The notes under the pieces: model-generated
The model's input: only the letters and a program-made list of their open reading frames with translations
Databases searched by the model: none
What the model was told of the DNA's origin: nothing
Part shown: positions 8,407 to 17,054 of the stretch, piece by piece
How the letters are laid out: each line of letters opens with the position of its first letter
Position numbering within the stretch: position 1 is the first letter of the stretch
Program-made: the position numbers and the translations under genes
Assembly: GCA_019116945.1 (NCBI GenBank)
Contig: DXAR01000018.1
Coordinates: forward strand, 1-33,998
Source: Candidatus Janibacter merdipullorum
GTDB taxonomy: Bacteria > Actinomycetota > Actinomycetes > Actinomycetales > Dermatophilaceae
Length of the DNA stretch: 33,998 nt
Direction: 5' to 3'

Positions 8407-9321
8407 ATGGTTGAGCAGCCAGCGGCGGAGGTCGCCGACGAGGACAGCCACCCGGCATCGAGGCCGCGGTCGCTGCGCCAGGGCGTGTGTGCCCAGCTGC
8501 GACAGATGGCGACGGTGCAGGCGGCCGTTTTCGCCGCCGTGGAAGTGGTCTGGGCGACGACTCACATCTCCCTCTACCCCTTCGGGACCCGCGCGCCCCG
8601 ACGTGGCGCGGTCGGCCACGGCTACCGGATCGAGCACCTCTCCCCCCTCAAGCGGAGCATGCTCGTCTCGGGGGTCACCGAGCTCGGGACGCCGATCCTC
8701 CTGCTCCACGGGCTCGCCGACAACCACTCGATCTTCACCCTGCTCCGCCGCGGGCTCCTGCGTCGCGGCTTCTCCCAGGTCTTCGCCATGAACTACGCGG
8801 TGCGGACGAAGGACATCCGCACCGCCGCCGCCCAGCTCGCGGAGGAGATCGAGACGATCGTCGAGGAGACGGGGTACGAACGCATCCACATCGTGGCCCA
8901 CAGCCTCGGGGGCGTCATCGCGCGCTACTACCTCACCCGTCTCGGCGGTGACGACCGCGTCCACACGCTCGTCACCCTGGGCGCTCCGCACCGCGGCACC
9001 CTCCTCGCCCATGCCGTCCCCACGGCGCTCACCCGGCAGCTGCGCCCGGGAAGTCCCTTCATGGCCGAGCTCAACCAGCCCTCGCCCGGGTGCCGCACGC
9101 GCGTCATCGCCTTCTGGTCCGACACCGACGAAGCGATCATCCCAGCGGTCAACGCCTCCCTCGACCAGGAGGGGGTGCCGACGACCAACATCCGCCTCCG
9201 GGGGGTCGGCCACCTCTCCCTCCCCATCCTCCCGAGCGTCGTCCACCGCATCGCGACGAGCCTCACCCAGCTGGACAGCGAGGGCGCTCCGACCGCCTCC
9301 GTGACCCACATCTCCGCCTGA
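8407..9321 (+). CDS. Alpha/beta-hydrolase lipase/esterase
   Basis: A 304-residue serine hydrolase of the lipase/PGAP1-like group. The oxyanion-loop motif HG is at 101-102 (LLLHGLADN). The nucleophile is Ser166 in AHSLGG, and an aspartate pair lies at 239-241 (SDTDEAI). The catalytic histidine is probably His269 in GVGHLSL. TLGAPHRGT near 190 is typical of enzymes acting on lipid or ester substrates. No clear signal peptide is seen, but a hydrophobic stretch at about 36-52 could tether it. The frame is open back to a TTG at 8335; the ATG at 8407 is preferred because a TACTGT box lies 9 nt before it. The substrate is unknown. Confidence 0.88.
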   Translation: MVEQPAAEVADEDSHPASRPRSLRQGVCAQLRQMATVQAAVFAAVEVVWATTHISLYPFGTRAPRRGAVGHGYRIEHLSPLKRSMLVSGVTELGTPILLLHGLADNHSIFTLLRRGLLRRGFSQVFAMNYAVRTKDIRTAAAQLAEEIETIVEETGYERIHIVAHSLGGVIARYYLTRLGGDDRVHTLVTLGAPHRGTLLAHAVPTALTRQLRPGSPFMAELNQPSPGCRTRVIAFWSDTDEAIIPAVNASLDQEGVPTTNIRLRGVGHLSLPILPSVVHRIATSLTQLDSEGAPTASVTHISA

Positions 9322-9355
9322 TCGCGGGCGGGACGCCCTGTCCACACCCCCGGTT

Positions 9356-9383
9356 TTGCATCACGAAAAGGTCTCGCTAAGGT
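9356..9383 (+). promoter_or_regulatory. Promoter of the M23 peptidase gene
   Basis: TTGCAT (9356-9361) and TAAGGT (9378-9383) are separated by 16 nt, the best two-box promoter match in the window. The predicted start near 9390 gives a leader of about 40 nt with GAGGA at 9413-9417. Confidence 0.6.
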
Positions 9384-9430
9384 TTCGGGGATTTGTCCGA
9401 GATTCCCCTGCCGAGGACGTCGTTCCATCC

Positions 9431-10339
9431 ATGAGTGACTACACGGGGCGGCACCGGCCGCCCACCCGAGCCGAGCGACGCGCCCTCGAACGCCACCGGC
9501 GCCTCCCCAAGAGCCTGACCCCCGCGCATGCCCTGCCGACCGCGGCAGCGGTGGCCCTGGCGCTCACCGCAGCGGGGGCCACGGCCGCCCAGTCCTCCCC
9601 CTTCATCGAGGGGGCCACCTCCGGAGCCGCGGCCGCCATCACCGGACCGGGCGAGACCAAGGACTCCGGCACCGCCGCCCTCCTCGCCGACCCCGCCCTC
9701 GCCGACACCGCCCGCGAGGAGGCCCGGGACACCGTGCGCGAGGACTCGGGCCTCACCGAGCGCCGCCAGCAGGCCTCGGCCACGGTCGCCGAAGGGCAGG
9801 GCCGCCACCAGGAGCGGCAGCGCGCCGCCCGCAGCGAGGCCCGACAGGAGCTCGCTGCCGACAAGGCCGAGAAGAAGGCGGAGCAGCGCTCGGCCGGCGG
9901 CTCGGGCACCGCCGCGGCCGACACGGACGACTCCTCCGCCGAGACCTCGGAGTCGGGCTGGGTCGCGCCGCTCGACGACGCCGTCTTCACCTCCCCCTAC
10001 GGTCACCGCTGGGGCCGCCTCCACGCCGGGCAGGACTACGCCGCCGCGATCGGCACCCCGCTCAAGGCCATGGGCGCCGGGACCGTCATCGGGGCCGGAC
10101 CGATGTCCGGCTACGGCACCTACATCGACATCGAGTTCGAGGACGGCACCGTCTCCCGCTACGGCCACCTCAGCTCGGTCAGCGCGAGCGTCGGACAGAC
10201 GGTCGCCGCCGGGGACGTCGTGGCACTCTCGGGCAACACCGGCCGTTCGACCGGGCCGCACCTCCACCTCGAGATCCGGCCCGGCGGCGGCGAGCCGATC
10301 GACCCGGCCCCCTGGCTCGCCGAGCGCGGCATCGGCTGA
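9431..10339 (+). CDS. Membrane-anchored M23 (LytM-type) peptidase
   Basis: Probable peptidoglycan endopeptidase or its regulator at the cell surface. The 302-residue protein has a basic cytoplasmic N-terminus, one membrane segment or signal anchor at about 36-53, and a charged Ala/Glu/Arg-rich helical region at about 92-152. A Ser-rich linker leads to an M23 domain from about 180. Zinc ligands are visible: His198 and Asp202 (HAGQDY), and His277/His279 in HLHLE. The domain therefore looks catalytically competent. The ATG at 9431 is chosen over an upstream in-frame TTG because the latter falls in the -35 box. The gene ends only 3 nt from the convergent pcrA stop. Confidence 0.92.
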   Translation: MSDYTGRHRPPTRAERRALERHRRLPKSLTPAHALPTAAAVALALTAAGATAAQSSPFIEGATSGAAAAITGPGETKDSGTAALLADPALADTAREEARDTVREDSGLTERRQQASATVAEGQGRHQERQRAARSEARQELAADKAEKKAEQRSAGGSGTAAADTDDSSAETSESGWVAPLDDAVFTSPYGHRWGRLHAGQDYAAAIGTPLKAMGAGTVIGAGPMSGYGTYIDIEFEDGTVSRYGHLSSVSASVGQTVAAGDVVALSGNTGRSTGPHLHLEIRPGGGEPIDPAPWLAERGIG

Positions 10340-10342
10340 TCC

Positions 10343-12790
10343 CTAGATCTTCTCGAGGGGGGCATAGCGCAGGAGCAGGCGCTTGACGCCGTCCTCCCCG
10401 CCGAAGTCGACGTGCGCCATCGCCTTGTCGCCCTCGCCCTCGACGCGGATGACCGTGCCCAGGCCGAAGCTGTCATGGGTCACCTTGTCCCCGTCGGCCA
10501 GCGCGATGACCGGACGGTTGCCGGGTGAGCGCACACCCGGCCGGGCCGCGAGGCGGGCCACCGCCGGCTGTCGCCCGCGGTCACGGCTCCCGGAGACCCC
10601 GCCGAGGGGTGGACCGGTGCGCTCCCACCGCACGAGGTGCTCCGGGATCTCGTCGAGGAAGCGGGAGGGCGGGTTGTACTGCGGGGTCCCGAAGGCGCTG
10701 CGCACCGCCGCCCGGGAGAGGTGCAGCCGCTCGCGGGCGCGCGTGATTCCCACGTAGGCCAGCCGACGCTCCTCCTCGAGCTCCTTGGTGTCGCTCAGGC
10801 TGCGGTTGTGCGGGAAGGTCCCGTCCTCGAGCCCGGTGAGGAAGACGACGGGGAACTCCAGACCCTTGGCCGTGTGCAGGGTCATGAGCGTGACGACCCC
10901 CTTGTCCTCCCCCTCGGCCTCATCGTCGGGGATCTCGTCGGCATCGGCGACGAGGCTCACCTGCTCGAGGAAGTCGTCGAGGCTCGCGACCTCCCCCGTG
11001 GCCTCACGCGTCGCGTCGAACTCGCGGGCGACGCCGACGAGCTCCGCGAGATTTTCCAGCCGGGTCTCGTCCTGCGGGTCCCGGCTCGCCTGCAGCTCGC
11101 TCACGTAGCCGGTGCGGTCGAGGACGGCCTGGAGGAGGTCACCGATCCCCCCTTCGCCCTCGTACTGCTCCCGCAGCCCCTCGAGGAGGGTGGTGAAGCC
11201 CTGGACGGCCTTGACCGAGCGGGTGGCGATGCCGGGAGCGTCCTCGACCCGGCCGAGCGCCGCGACGAAGGGGATGCGCTCCCGCTCGGCGAGCTGGGCC
11301 ACGGCGAGCTGGGCCCGGTCCCCGATCCCGCGCTTGGGGACGTTGATGATCCGGCGCAGGTTGACCGTGTCCGCCGCGTTGGCGATGACGTGGAGGTAGG
11401 CGAGCGCGTCCTTGACCTCGCGCCGCTCGTAGAAGCGGGTCCCGCCGACCACCTTGTAGGGCAGACCGACGCGGACGAAGACCTCCTCCAGGGCCCGCGA
11501 CTGGGCATTGGTCCGGTAGAAGACCGCGACATCGCCGGGGCGGACGCCGTGCTCGTCGTGCAGCTCGTCGATGGTCTTGGCGACGAAGGCCGCCTCGTCG
11601 TGCTCGTTGTCCCCGACGTAGCCGACGATCTGCTCGCCCTCCCCCGCCTGGGTCCAGAGGTTCTTCTTGCGGCGGGACTCGTTGCGCTCGATGACCGCAT
11701 TGGCCGCCGTGAGGATCGTCTGCGTGGAGCGGTAGTTCTGCTCGAGCATGATCGAGCGCGCGTCCGGGTAGTCCTCCTCGAACTCGATGATGTTGCGGAT
11801 CGAGGCCCCACGGAAGGCATAGATCGACTGGTCGGCGTCACCGACGACGACGAGGTCCGAAGGGGGCACCGTCGGCCGGTCCTCCCGCTCGGCGTCAACC
11901 CCGCCCACGAGCTCCCTGACCAACATGTACTGCGCGTGGTTGGTGTCTTGGTACTCGTCGACGAGCACGTGGCGGAAGCGTCGCCGGTAGTGCTCCGCCA
12001 CATCGGGGAAGGCCTGGAGGATGTGGACCGTCGTCATGATGATGTCGTCGAAGTCGAGCGCATTGGCCTGGCGCAGGCGGCGCTGGTACTCCGTGTAGAC
12101 CTCGGCGAGCGTCCGGTCCTGGGGTGCCCCCGCAGTCTGGGCGTCCTCGTCGACGGAGACGCTGCGGGCGAACTCCTCCTCGTCGACGAGCTCGTTCTTG
12201 AGGTTGCTGATCCGGTAGCCGAAGGCCCGGGGCGGGAAGCGCTTGGGGTCGAGGTCGAGGTCGCGCATGACGAGCGCGATGAGCCGCTGGCTGTCCGCGG
12301 CGTCGTAGATGGAGAAGTTGCTCTTCATCCCGACCTTCGTCGCCTCGCGCCGGAGGATGCGCACGCACGCGGAGTGGAAGGTCATGACCCACATCGCCCG
12401 GGCCCGGGGCCCGACGAGCTCCTCGACCCGCTCCCGCATCTCCGCGGCGGCCTTGTTGGTGAAGGTGATCGCGAGGACCTGGCCGGGCTGGACCCCCTTC
12501 GTCGCGAGGAGGTGGGCGATGCGATGGGTGAGCACGCGGGTCTTGCCCGACCCGGCGCCGGCGATGATGAGCAGCGGGCCGCCGTCGTGGAGCACGGCCT
12601 CGCGCTGGGCATCGTTGAGCCCCGCGACGAGCGCCTCCGGGTCGAGCTCGTGGGAGGCGCGGCGGGGTGCGTGCGCGGCCCGCGTCGGGCCCTCGTCGGA
12701 CATCGCCCACGTGGGGACCCCGGAGTCGGACACGTCCGTGGTCCAGTCGCCGGGCAGGGCATCGGGAAGGTCGTCGAAGAGGCTGCTCAT
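10343..12790 (-). CDS. pcrA: ATP-dependent DNA helicase PcrA/UvrD (SF1A)
   Basis: 3'-5' helicase for repair and for clearing DNA-bound obstacles. The frame is open to 14071, but homology begins at the ATG at 12790, giving 815 residues. The Q-motif is GLNDAQREAV at 57-66, Walker A is AGAGSGKT at 77-84, Walker B DEYQDTN is near 276, and motif IV QNYRS is near 350. TLHTAKGLE and VGITRARERL follow in domain 2A. The final 50 residues (SFGLGTV, HVDFGGEDGVKRLLL) match the PcrA C-terminal RNA-polymerase-binding Tudor-like domain, so it is PcrA rather than UvrD2. About 50 variable residues precede the helicase core. A TAGGCT box at 12801-12806 suggests an almost leaderless mRNA. Confidence 0.96.
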   Translation of the reverse strand: MSSLFDDLPDALPGDWTTDVSDSGVPTWAMSDEGPTRAAHAPRRASHELDPEALVAGLNDAQREAVLHDGGPLLIIAGAGSGKTRVLTHRIAHLLATKGVQPGQVLAITFTNKAAAEMRERVEELVGPRARAMWVMTFHSACVRILRREATKVGMKSNFSIYDAADSQRLIALVMRDLDLDPKRFPPRAFGYRISNLKNELVDEEEFARSVSVDEDAQTAGAPQDRTLAEVYTEYQRRLRQANALDFDDIIMTTVHILQAFPDVAEHYRRRFRHVLVDEYQDTNHAQYMLVRELVGGVDAEREDRPTVPPSDLVVVGDADQSIYAFRGASIRNIIEFEEDYPDARSIMLEQNYRSTQTILTAANAVIERNESRRKKNLWTQAGEGEQIVGYVGDNEHDEAAFVAKTIDELHDEHGVRPGDVAVFYRTNAQSRALEEVFVRVGLPYKVVGGTRFYERREVKDALAYLHVIANAADTVNLRRIINVPKRGIGDRAQLAVAQLAERERIPFVAALGRVEDAPGIATRSVKAVQGFTTLLEGLREQYEGEGGIGDLLQAVLDRTGYVSELQASRDPQDETRLENLAELVGVAREFDATREATGEVASLDDFLEQVSLVADADEIPDDEAEGEDKGVVTLMTLHTAKGLEFPVVFLTGLEDGTFPHNRSLSDTKELEEERRLAYVGITRARERLHLSRAAVRSAFGTPQYNPPSRFLDEIPEHLVRWERTGPPLGGVSGSRDRGRQPAVARLAARPGVRSPGNRPVIALADGDKVTHDSFGLGTVIRVEGEGDKAMAHVDFGGEDGVKRLLLRYAPLEKI

Positions 12791-12847
12791 GTCGGCGACC
12801 AGCCTACGTCGCGGCGGTGACAGGCTCCGCGGCCGCAGGGCGCCCGG

Positions 12848-12853
12848 TACGGT
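12848..12853 (+). promoter_or_regulatory. -10 box, leaderless MFS gene
   Basis: TACGGT lies exactly 6 nt before the GTG start, so transcription should begin at or next to the first base of the start codon. No ribosome site and no good -35 box are present. Confidence 0.5.
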
Positions 12854-12859
12854 GCCGCG

Positions 12860-14143
12860 GTGACCGCCATCCGGGAGGACCTGACGCTGCTGCGCGAGCG
12901 TCGCTTCGCCTCCCTCTTCGGCGCCCGGACGCTGTCGATGCTCGGCCTGGCCTTCGCCCCCGTCGCGCTCGCCTTCGGCGTCCTCGGACTCCCGGGGGCG
13001 GACGCGGGGACCCTGTCGGTCGTCGTCGCCGCCGAGGCGATCCCGCACGTCCTCGGCCTCCTCCTCGGCGGGGTCGTCACCGACCGGTACCCCCGTCGGT
13101 TCGTCATGTTCACCGGCGAGTGCCTCTCCTGCATCGCCTGGCTCGGCATCGGGACCATGCTCCTGCTCGGGTGGGCACCGATCCCGGTCGTCTGCGCCTT
13201 CGCCGTCCTCACGGGGATCGCCGGTGCGGTCGTGTGGCCCGTGCTCTCCGGGATCATCCCCGAGGTCGCGCCGCCCCACCGCTTCCAGGCCGCGAACGCC
13301 CTGCTGGCCGTCGGCGCCAACGTCGCGCGGATCACCGGCCTCGTCTCCGCCGGCGCCGTCGTCGTCCTCGTCGGGCCCGGGTGGGCCCTCGTCGGCGCCG
13401 CGATCGTCTACGCCGCGGCGGCGACCTTCGCCTGGCGGATCGGACGCACCCCACGGCCGGGAAGGGAGGGTGGCACCTCCGCGGTCGCCGAGCTGCGCGA
13501 GGGGTGGGTCGAGTTCTCCTCCCGCCAGTGGCTGTGGGTCGTCGTGGCGCAGTTCTCCCTCCTCATCCTCGCCTGGCAGGGCGCGCACACCGTCCTCGGG
13601 CCCGTCGTCGCCGAGGCCGAGCTCGGCGGTGCCGCGGCGTGGTCCGCGATCCTCACCGGGGAGGCCGTCGGGATGCTCGTCGGGGTGGTCATCGCCCTGC
13701 GCATCCGTCCGCGACGGCCGATCCTCGTCGCCGTCGTGCTCACCTCGACCACCGCCCTGCCGTACCTGCTCCTCGGCATCGGTGCACCCCTCGCGGTCAT
13801 CGTCCTCGGGGGATTCCTCATGGGGCTGGGGATGGACACCTTCAACGTGCTCTGGCAGACGACGATGCAACGCGAGGTCCCGCCCGAGGCGCTCTCCCGG
13901 GTCGCCTCCTACGACGCCTTCGGCTCGATGGTCTTCGGCCCGATCGGGGTGCTCGTCGCCGGGCCCGCCGCGGTCCACCTCGGCGCCCACCCGGCGCTCC
14001 TCGTGTGCGCCGGGCTCATCGTCCTCTCCAGCCTCTTGGCCCTCCTCTCGCCGGAGGTGCGCACGCTGCACGCGCCGGACGGGTCGGACGATGCCGTCGC
14101 CCGGGGCGAGTACCCCGCGCCGGTGGACCCGGCGGCTCCCTGA
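12860..14143 (+). CDS. MFS exporter, EntS/MFS_3-like
   Basis: A 427-residue integral membrane transporter with about 12 hydrophobic segments. It shows the major-facilitator loop motif as GGVVTDRYPRR near residue 70-80. Gly- and Pro-rich helices continue to about 395, followed by an acidic cytoplasmic tail. Organisation resembles the enterobactin-exporter/multidrug branch, which exports small molecules by proton antiport; the substrate cannot be told from sequence. The GTG start is preferred because of the TACGGT box 6 nt upstream. Its 3' end converges on the glycosyltransferase with a 6-nt gap. Confidence 0.88.
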   Translation: MTAIREDLTLLRERRFASLFGARTLSMLGLAFAPVALAFGVLGLPGADAGTLSVVVAAEAIPHVLGLLLGGVVTDRYPRRFVMFTGECLSCIAWLGIGTMLLLGWAPIPVVCAFAVLTGIAGAVVWPVLSGIIPEVAPPHRFQAANALLAVGANVARITGLVSAGAVVVLVGPGWALVGAAIVYAAAATFAWRIGRTPRPGREGGTSAVAELREGWVEFSSRQWLWVVVAQFSLLILAWQGAHTVLGPVVAEAELGGAAAWSAILTGEAVGMLVGVVIALRIRPRRPILVAVVLTSTTALPYLLLGIGAPLAVIVLGGFLMGLGMDTFNVLWQTTMQREVPPEALSRVASYDAFGSMVFGPIGVLVAGPAAVHLGAHPALLVCAGLIVLSSLLALLSPEVRTLHAPDGSDDAVARGEYPAPVDPAAP

Positions 14144-14149
14144 CCCCGG

Positions 14150-15397
14150 TCAGCCTCCCCGGCGGTCGGCGACGAGGGCCTCGATCCGCTCGGCGGCCAC
14201 CGCCGCACCGTCGAGGTTCGCCACGCGCTCCGCCACCTCGCGGGCCCGCTCCCGCAGGAGCGGGTCCTCCAGCAGCCGGGTGACAATGCCGGGCAGCGCT
14301 CCGCGCCGCAGCCCGCGCGCGGTGAATCCCACCGCGTGCCCTGACCGTTCCGCCTCCCGGACATTCCACCGCTGCTCCGCCTGCAGGCCGATGCCGGCGA
14401 AGGGGGCCCCGGACGCGCACGCCGTCTGCACCGTGCCCTCACCACCGTGGACGACGGAGGCGTCGATGAGCCCGGCCAGCTGGTGCGCCGGCAGGTGGTC
14501 GACGACGTGCACGTGGTCGGGGAGCTCCGCGCGGTCCTCCGCGGTGAGGTAGCGCCCGACCGTCGAGACCACCGCCACGTCGAGGCTGCTCACCTCGGCG
14601 AGCACGCGCCGCGCGAGCGCGCGGTTCGCCGAGGACCCCATCCCCACGTACACGAGCGGTCGGTCACCGGCGGCGCGCGCGTGGACCGCTGCGGGCAGCT
14701 CCCCCTCCGAGCGGGCGTGGATCGGTCCGACGACCTCGTCCTTCGGTCCCAGGGGCAGCGGGTCCAGCAGCGGTGGGAGGGAGGCGATGAGGTTGAGGTC
14801 GCCGTCGAGCGCCTCGACCGTCGTCTCGGGCAGCCGGACGCCGTGCTCCCGGGCGACGACCCGGAAGGCCTTCGGGAGCCAGGACATGCGTGCTGCCGCC
14901 CCGCGGATCGCCCGCCCGGCCACGGCATTCGTCACCTCGACGAGGGTGCCGGCGCCGGCGAGGACCGGGAAGTGGGTCATCGCCGTGAGGTGCCCGCGGC
15001 TCATGGCGTAGGGCTTGACGTAGACGAGTGGGACCCCGGCCGCCCGGGCGGAGATGATCGTGCTGAAGGTCGACCCGATGACGACGACGTCGGGCGCCCA
15101 GTCGGCGATGAGGTCCAGCTCGCTCGCGACCCGCCGGCGCAGCATCTCGACGGTGAAGGGATGCCGCACCGAGCGGCCCTGGTCGACCGCGATGAGCCGG
15201 TCGGCGTCGGTGTCGTCGAGGGCGGGCTCGAGCAGGTCGAGCTCGAAGCCCGCGCGGGTCACCTCGCCGCTGAAGCGCTCGGAGTACCCGGAGAAGCGGA
15301 TGTCGTGCCCGTCGGCGCGCATCGCGCGGGCCACCTCGATCCCCCGCGTCGTCTCCCCGAGGTTGAAGGTCTCCGGGGCAAAAAGCACTCGTGCCAT
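14150..15397 (-). CDS. GT1/MGT-like glycosyltransferase
   Basis: A 415-residue enzyme with two Rossmann-like halves. The N-terminal half begins MARVLFAPETFNLGETTRG, a glycosyltransferase-B acceptor domain. The C-terminal half has the nucleotide-sugar site around VHGGEGTVQTA (near residue 315), followed by the Q/N-containing EQRWN. This arrangement is like UDP-glucuronosyl/macrolide glycosyltransferases, which move a sugar from a nucleotide donor to a lipid or small molecule. Acceptor and donor are unknown. The open frame extends to 15460, but the ATG at 15397 has a G-rich ribosome site and begins where homology should. A TACGCT box lies at 15440-15445. Confidence 0.85.
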   Translation of the reverse strand: MARVLFAPETFNLGETTRGIEVARAMRADGHDIRFSGYSERFSGEVTRAGFELDLLEPALDDTDADRLIAVDQGRSVRHPFTVEMLRRRVASELDLIADWAPDVVVIGSTFSTIISARAAGVPLVYVKPYAMSRGHLTAMTHFPVLAGAGTLVEVTNAVAGRAIRGAAARMSWLPKAFRVVAREHGVRLPETTVEALDGDLNLIASLPPLLDPLPLGPKDEVVGPIHARSEGELPAAVHARAAGDRPLVYVGMGSSANRALARRVLAEVSSLDVAVVSTVGRYLTAEDRAELPDHVHVVDHLPAHQLAGLIDASVVHGGEGTVQTACASGAPFAGIGLQAEQRWNVREAERSGHAVGFTARGLRRGALPGIVTRLLEDPLLRERAREVAERVANLDGAAVAAERIEALVADRRGG

Positions 15398-15439
15398 GTC
15401 TGGTCCCACCCCCCTCGGGCGTCCGGCCCCACGACGGCC

Positions 15440-15445
15440 AGCGTA
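15440..15445 (-). promoter_or_regulatory. -10 box of the GT1 glycosyltransferase
   Basis: TACGCT on the minus strand gives a leader of about 36 nt containing a G-rich ribosome site. It lies back to back with the GNAT gene's -10 box, 14 nt away. Confidence 0.4.
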
Positions 15446-15459
15446 GGTGCGCGGACGCA

Positions 15460-15465
15460 TAAGGT
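15460..15465 (+). promoter_or_regulatory. -10 box, leaderless GNAT gene
   Basis: TAAGGT lies exactly 6 nt before the ATG at 15472; no ribosome site is present. Confidence 0.5.
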
Positions 15466-15471
15466 CACCCC

Positions 15472-16062
15472 ATGACCCAGATCGTGCGACCCGATGCCCG
15501 CTACCAGCGCTCCTACCTCGAGGCGACGGACGAGTTCGCCGGAGCGCACCGGGACGGGGACGGGGACATGGCGCAGGAGGCCGACCCGGCCACCGGGTTC
15601 GCGGGCTTCGCCTTCACGCGCGAGGGCCTGGCCGATCCCGAGGAGTTCCGCCGCTTCGTCCGGCAGCGCCGCAGCGAGGAGCTGCCCGAGACCCCGCGCC
15701 CGAGCGGACGGGTCCCGTGCACCTTCCTCTGGGTGGTCGACGGCGACGAGTACCTCGGCTCCATCGCCTTCCGCCACGCGCTCAACGACTTCCTCCTCCG
15801 CGAAGGGGGCCACGTCGGCTACTCCATCCGCCCCTCGGCGCGGCGGCGGGGGCACGCGAGCACCGCCCTTCGTCAGGTCCTGGAGCTGGCCGCCGAGATG
15901 GGGCACGACCGGGTCCTCCTCACCTGCGACGAGGACAACATCGCCTCGCGCGCCATCATCGAGGGCGTCGGTGGCGAGTACGAGGACTCCCGCGTCGGCA
16001 CGCGGCGCTACTGGGTGCCGACGATCGCCACGGATCGGCCGGCTGGAGCCCGCATCTCCTGA
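15472..16062 (+). CDS. GNAT-family acetyltransferase
   Basis: Predicted acetyl-CoA-dependent N-acetyltransferase of 196 residues. The core strand pair FLWVVDGDEYLGSIAFRH precedes the acetyl-CoA-binding motif A, seen as GYSIRPSARRRGHAS (Arg/Gly-X-X-Gly/Ala pattern). The C-terminal segment NIASRAIIEGVGGEYED is the motif-B-like region. It resembles uncharacterised acetyltransferases of the COG3981 type. It has its own leaderless promoter and sits 23 nt before the polymerase-domain gene, so the two may also be read together. The substrate is unknown. Confidence 0.85.
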   Translation: MTQIVRPDARYQRSYLEATDEFAGAHRDGDGDMAQEADPATGFAGFAFTREGLADPEEFRRFVRQRRSEELPETPRPSGRVPCTFLWVVDGDEYLGSIAFRHALNDFLLREGGHVGYSIRPSARRRGHASTALRQVLELAAEMGHDRVLLTCDEDNIASRAIIEGVGGEYEDSRVGTRRYWVPTIATDRPAGARIS

Positions 16063-16073
16063 CCGGTCGGGCA

Positions 16074-16079
16074 TAGGCT
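16074..16079 (+). promoter_or_regulatory. -10 box, leaderless polymerase-domain gene
   Basis: TAGGCT lies exactly 6 nt before the ATG at 16086; no ribosome site is present. Confidence 0.5.
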
Positions 16080-16085
16080 CGGCCC

Positions 16086-17054
16086 ATGGCCCGCGGCGAG
16101 CACGGCGAGGACGTCCATCTCGACGTCGGTGGACGGGACGTGCGCATCTCCTCCCCCGACCGGGTCTACTTCCCCGAGCGCGGGGAGACCAAGCTCGACC
16201 TCGCCCACTACTACCTGTCCGTGGGCGACGGCATCGTTCGTGCGCTGCGGGAGCGGCCGACGATGCTGCACCGCTACCCGAAGGGGGTGGCCGGCGCCAA
16301 GGTCCACCAGAAGCGCCTGCCGAAGGGGGCCCCCGACTGGGTCGAGACCGTGCGGCTCCACTTCCCCCGGTACGACCTCCACGCCGACGAGCTGTGCCCG
16401 ACCGAGCTCGCGCAGATCATCTGGGCGGCCCAGATGAGCACGGTCGAGCTGCACCCGTGGAATGTCCGCCGCGCGGACGTCGACCGGCCCGACGAGTGGC
16501 GCATCGACCTCGACCCGATGCCGGATGCTCCCTTCGACCGGGTGCGCCGCGTGGCCGGGGTGTGCCGGGAGGTCCTCGACGAGCTGGGGATCGTCGGCTT
16601 CCCCAAGACCTCCGGCGGGTCCGGGCTCCACGTGTACGTGCGGATCGATCCGCGGTGGGAGTTCGCCGAGGTGCGAAGGGCGGCGCTCGCCTTCGCCCGT
16701 GAGGTCGAGCGGCGGGTGCCGGAGGACGTGACGACGACGTGGTGGCGCAAGGACCGCGACCCGGCGGCGGTCTTCGTCGACTACAACCAAAACGCGCGCG
16801 ACCACACGATCGCGGCGGCCTACTCGGTGCGGGGCAATGCCACCGGCACCGTGTCGACCCCGATCACCTGGGACGAGGTGGCCGACGTCGAGCCGCGGGA
16901 GTGCACCATCGCGACGGTGCCAGAGCGCTTCGCCTGCCTGGGGGACCTCCACGCGACCATCGACGACGTCGCGCACGACCTGACGCCGCTGCTCGAGTGG
17001 GCCGACCGGGACGAGGCCGAGGGCGCGGAACCGCCCGCGGACCCAGAGGCCTAG
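16086..17054 (+). CDS. Stand-alone LigD-type polymerase/primase domain
   Basis: A 322-residue archaeo-eukaryotic-primase-like polymerase of the kind fused to ligase in LigD, used in end joining and gap filling. Metal-binding acids are visible as Asp141 and Asp143 (RIDLDP) with Asp232 (FVDYNQN). His182 lies in the SGGSGLHVYV motif, and ARDHTIAAAYSVR follows. The phosphate-binding patch HRYPKG and HQKRLPKG lie at the N-terminal side. No ligase or phosphoesterase domain is attached, and no Ku gene is in the window, so it resembles mycobacterial PolD-type paralogues. It ends in a CTAG shared with the convergent TfoX-like gene. Confidence 0.92.
   Translation: MARGEHGEDVHLDVGGRDVRISSPDRVYFPERGETKLDLAHYYLSVGDGIVRALRERPTMLHRYPKGVAGAKVHQKRLPKGAPDWVETVRLHFPRYDLHADELCPTELAQIIWAAQMSTVELHPWNVRRADVDRPDEWRIDLDPMPDAPFDRVRRVAGVCREVLDELGIVGFPKTSGGSGLHVYVRIDPRWEFAEVRRAALAFAREVERRVPEDVTTTWWRKDRDPAAVFVDYNQNARDHTIAAAYSVRGNATGTVSTPITWDEVADVEPRECTIATVPERFACLGDLHATIDDVAHDLTPLLEWADRDEAEGAEPPADPEA

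Noticed and set aside
9322..9430. c-di-AMP (ydaO) riboswitch before the M23 peptidase gene
   Set aside because: Such riboswitches often precede wall hydrolase genes in actinobacteria, but the predicted leader is only about 40 nt and the conserved blocks are absent.
12791..14071. Upstream extension of pcrA by about 427 residues
   Set aside because: The extra part is low-complexity Asp/Gly/Glu/Arg sequence antisense to the MFS gene; helicase homology begins at the ATG at 12790.
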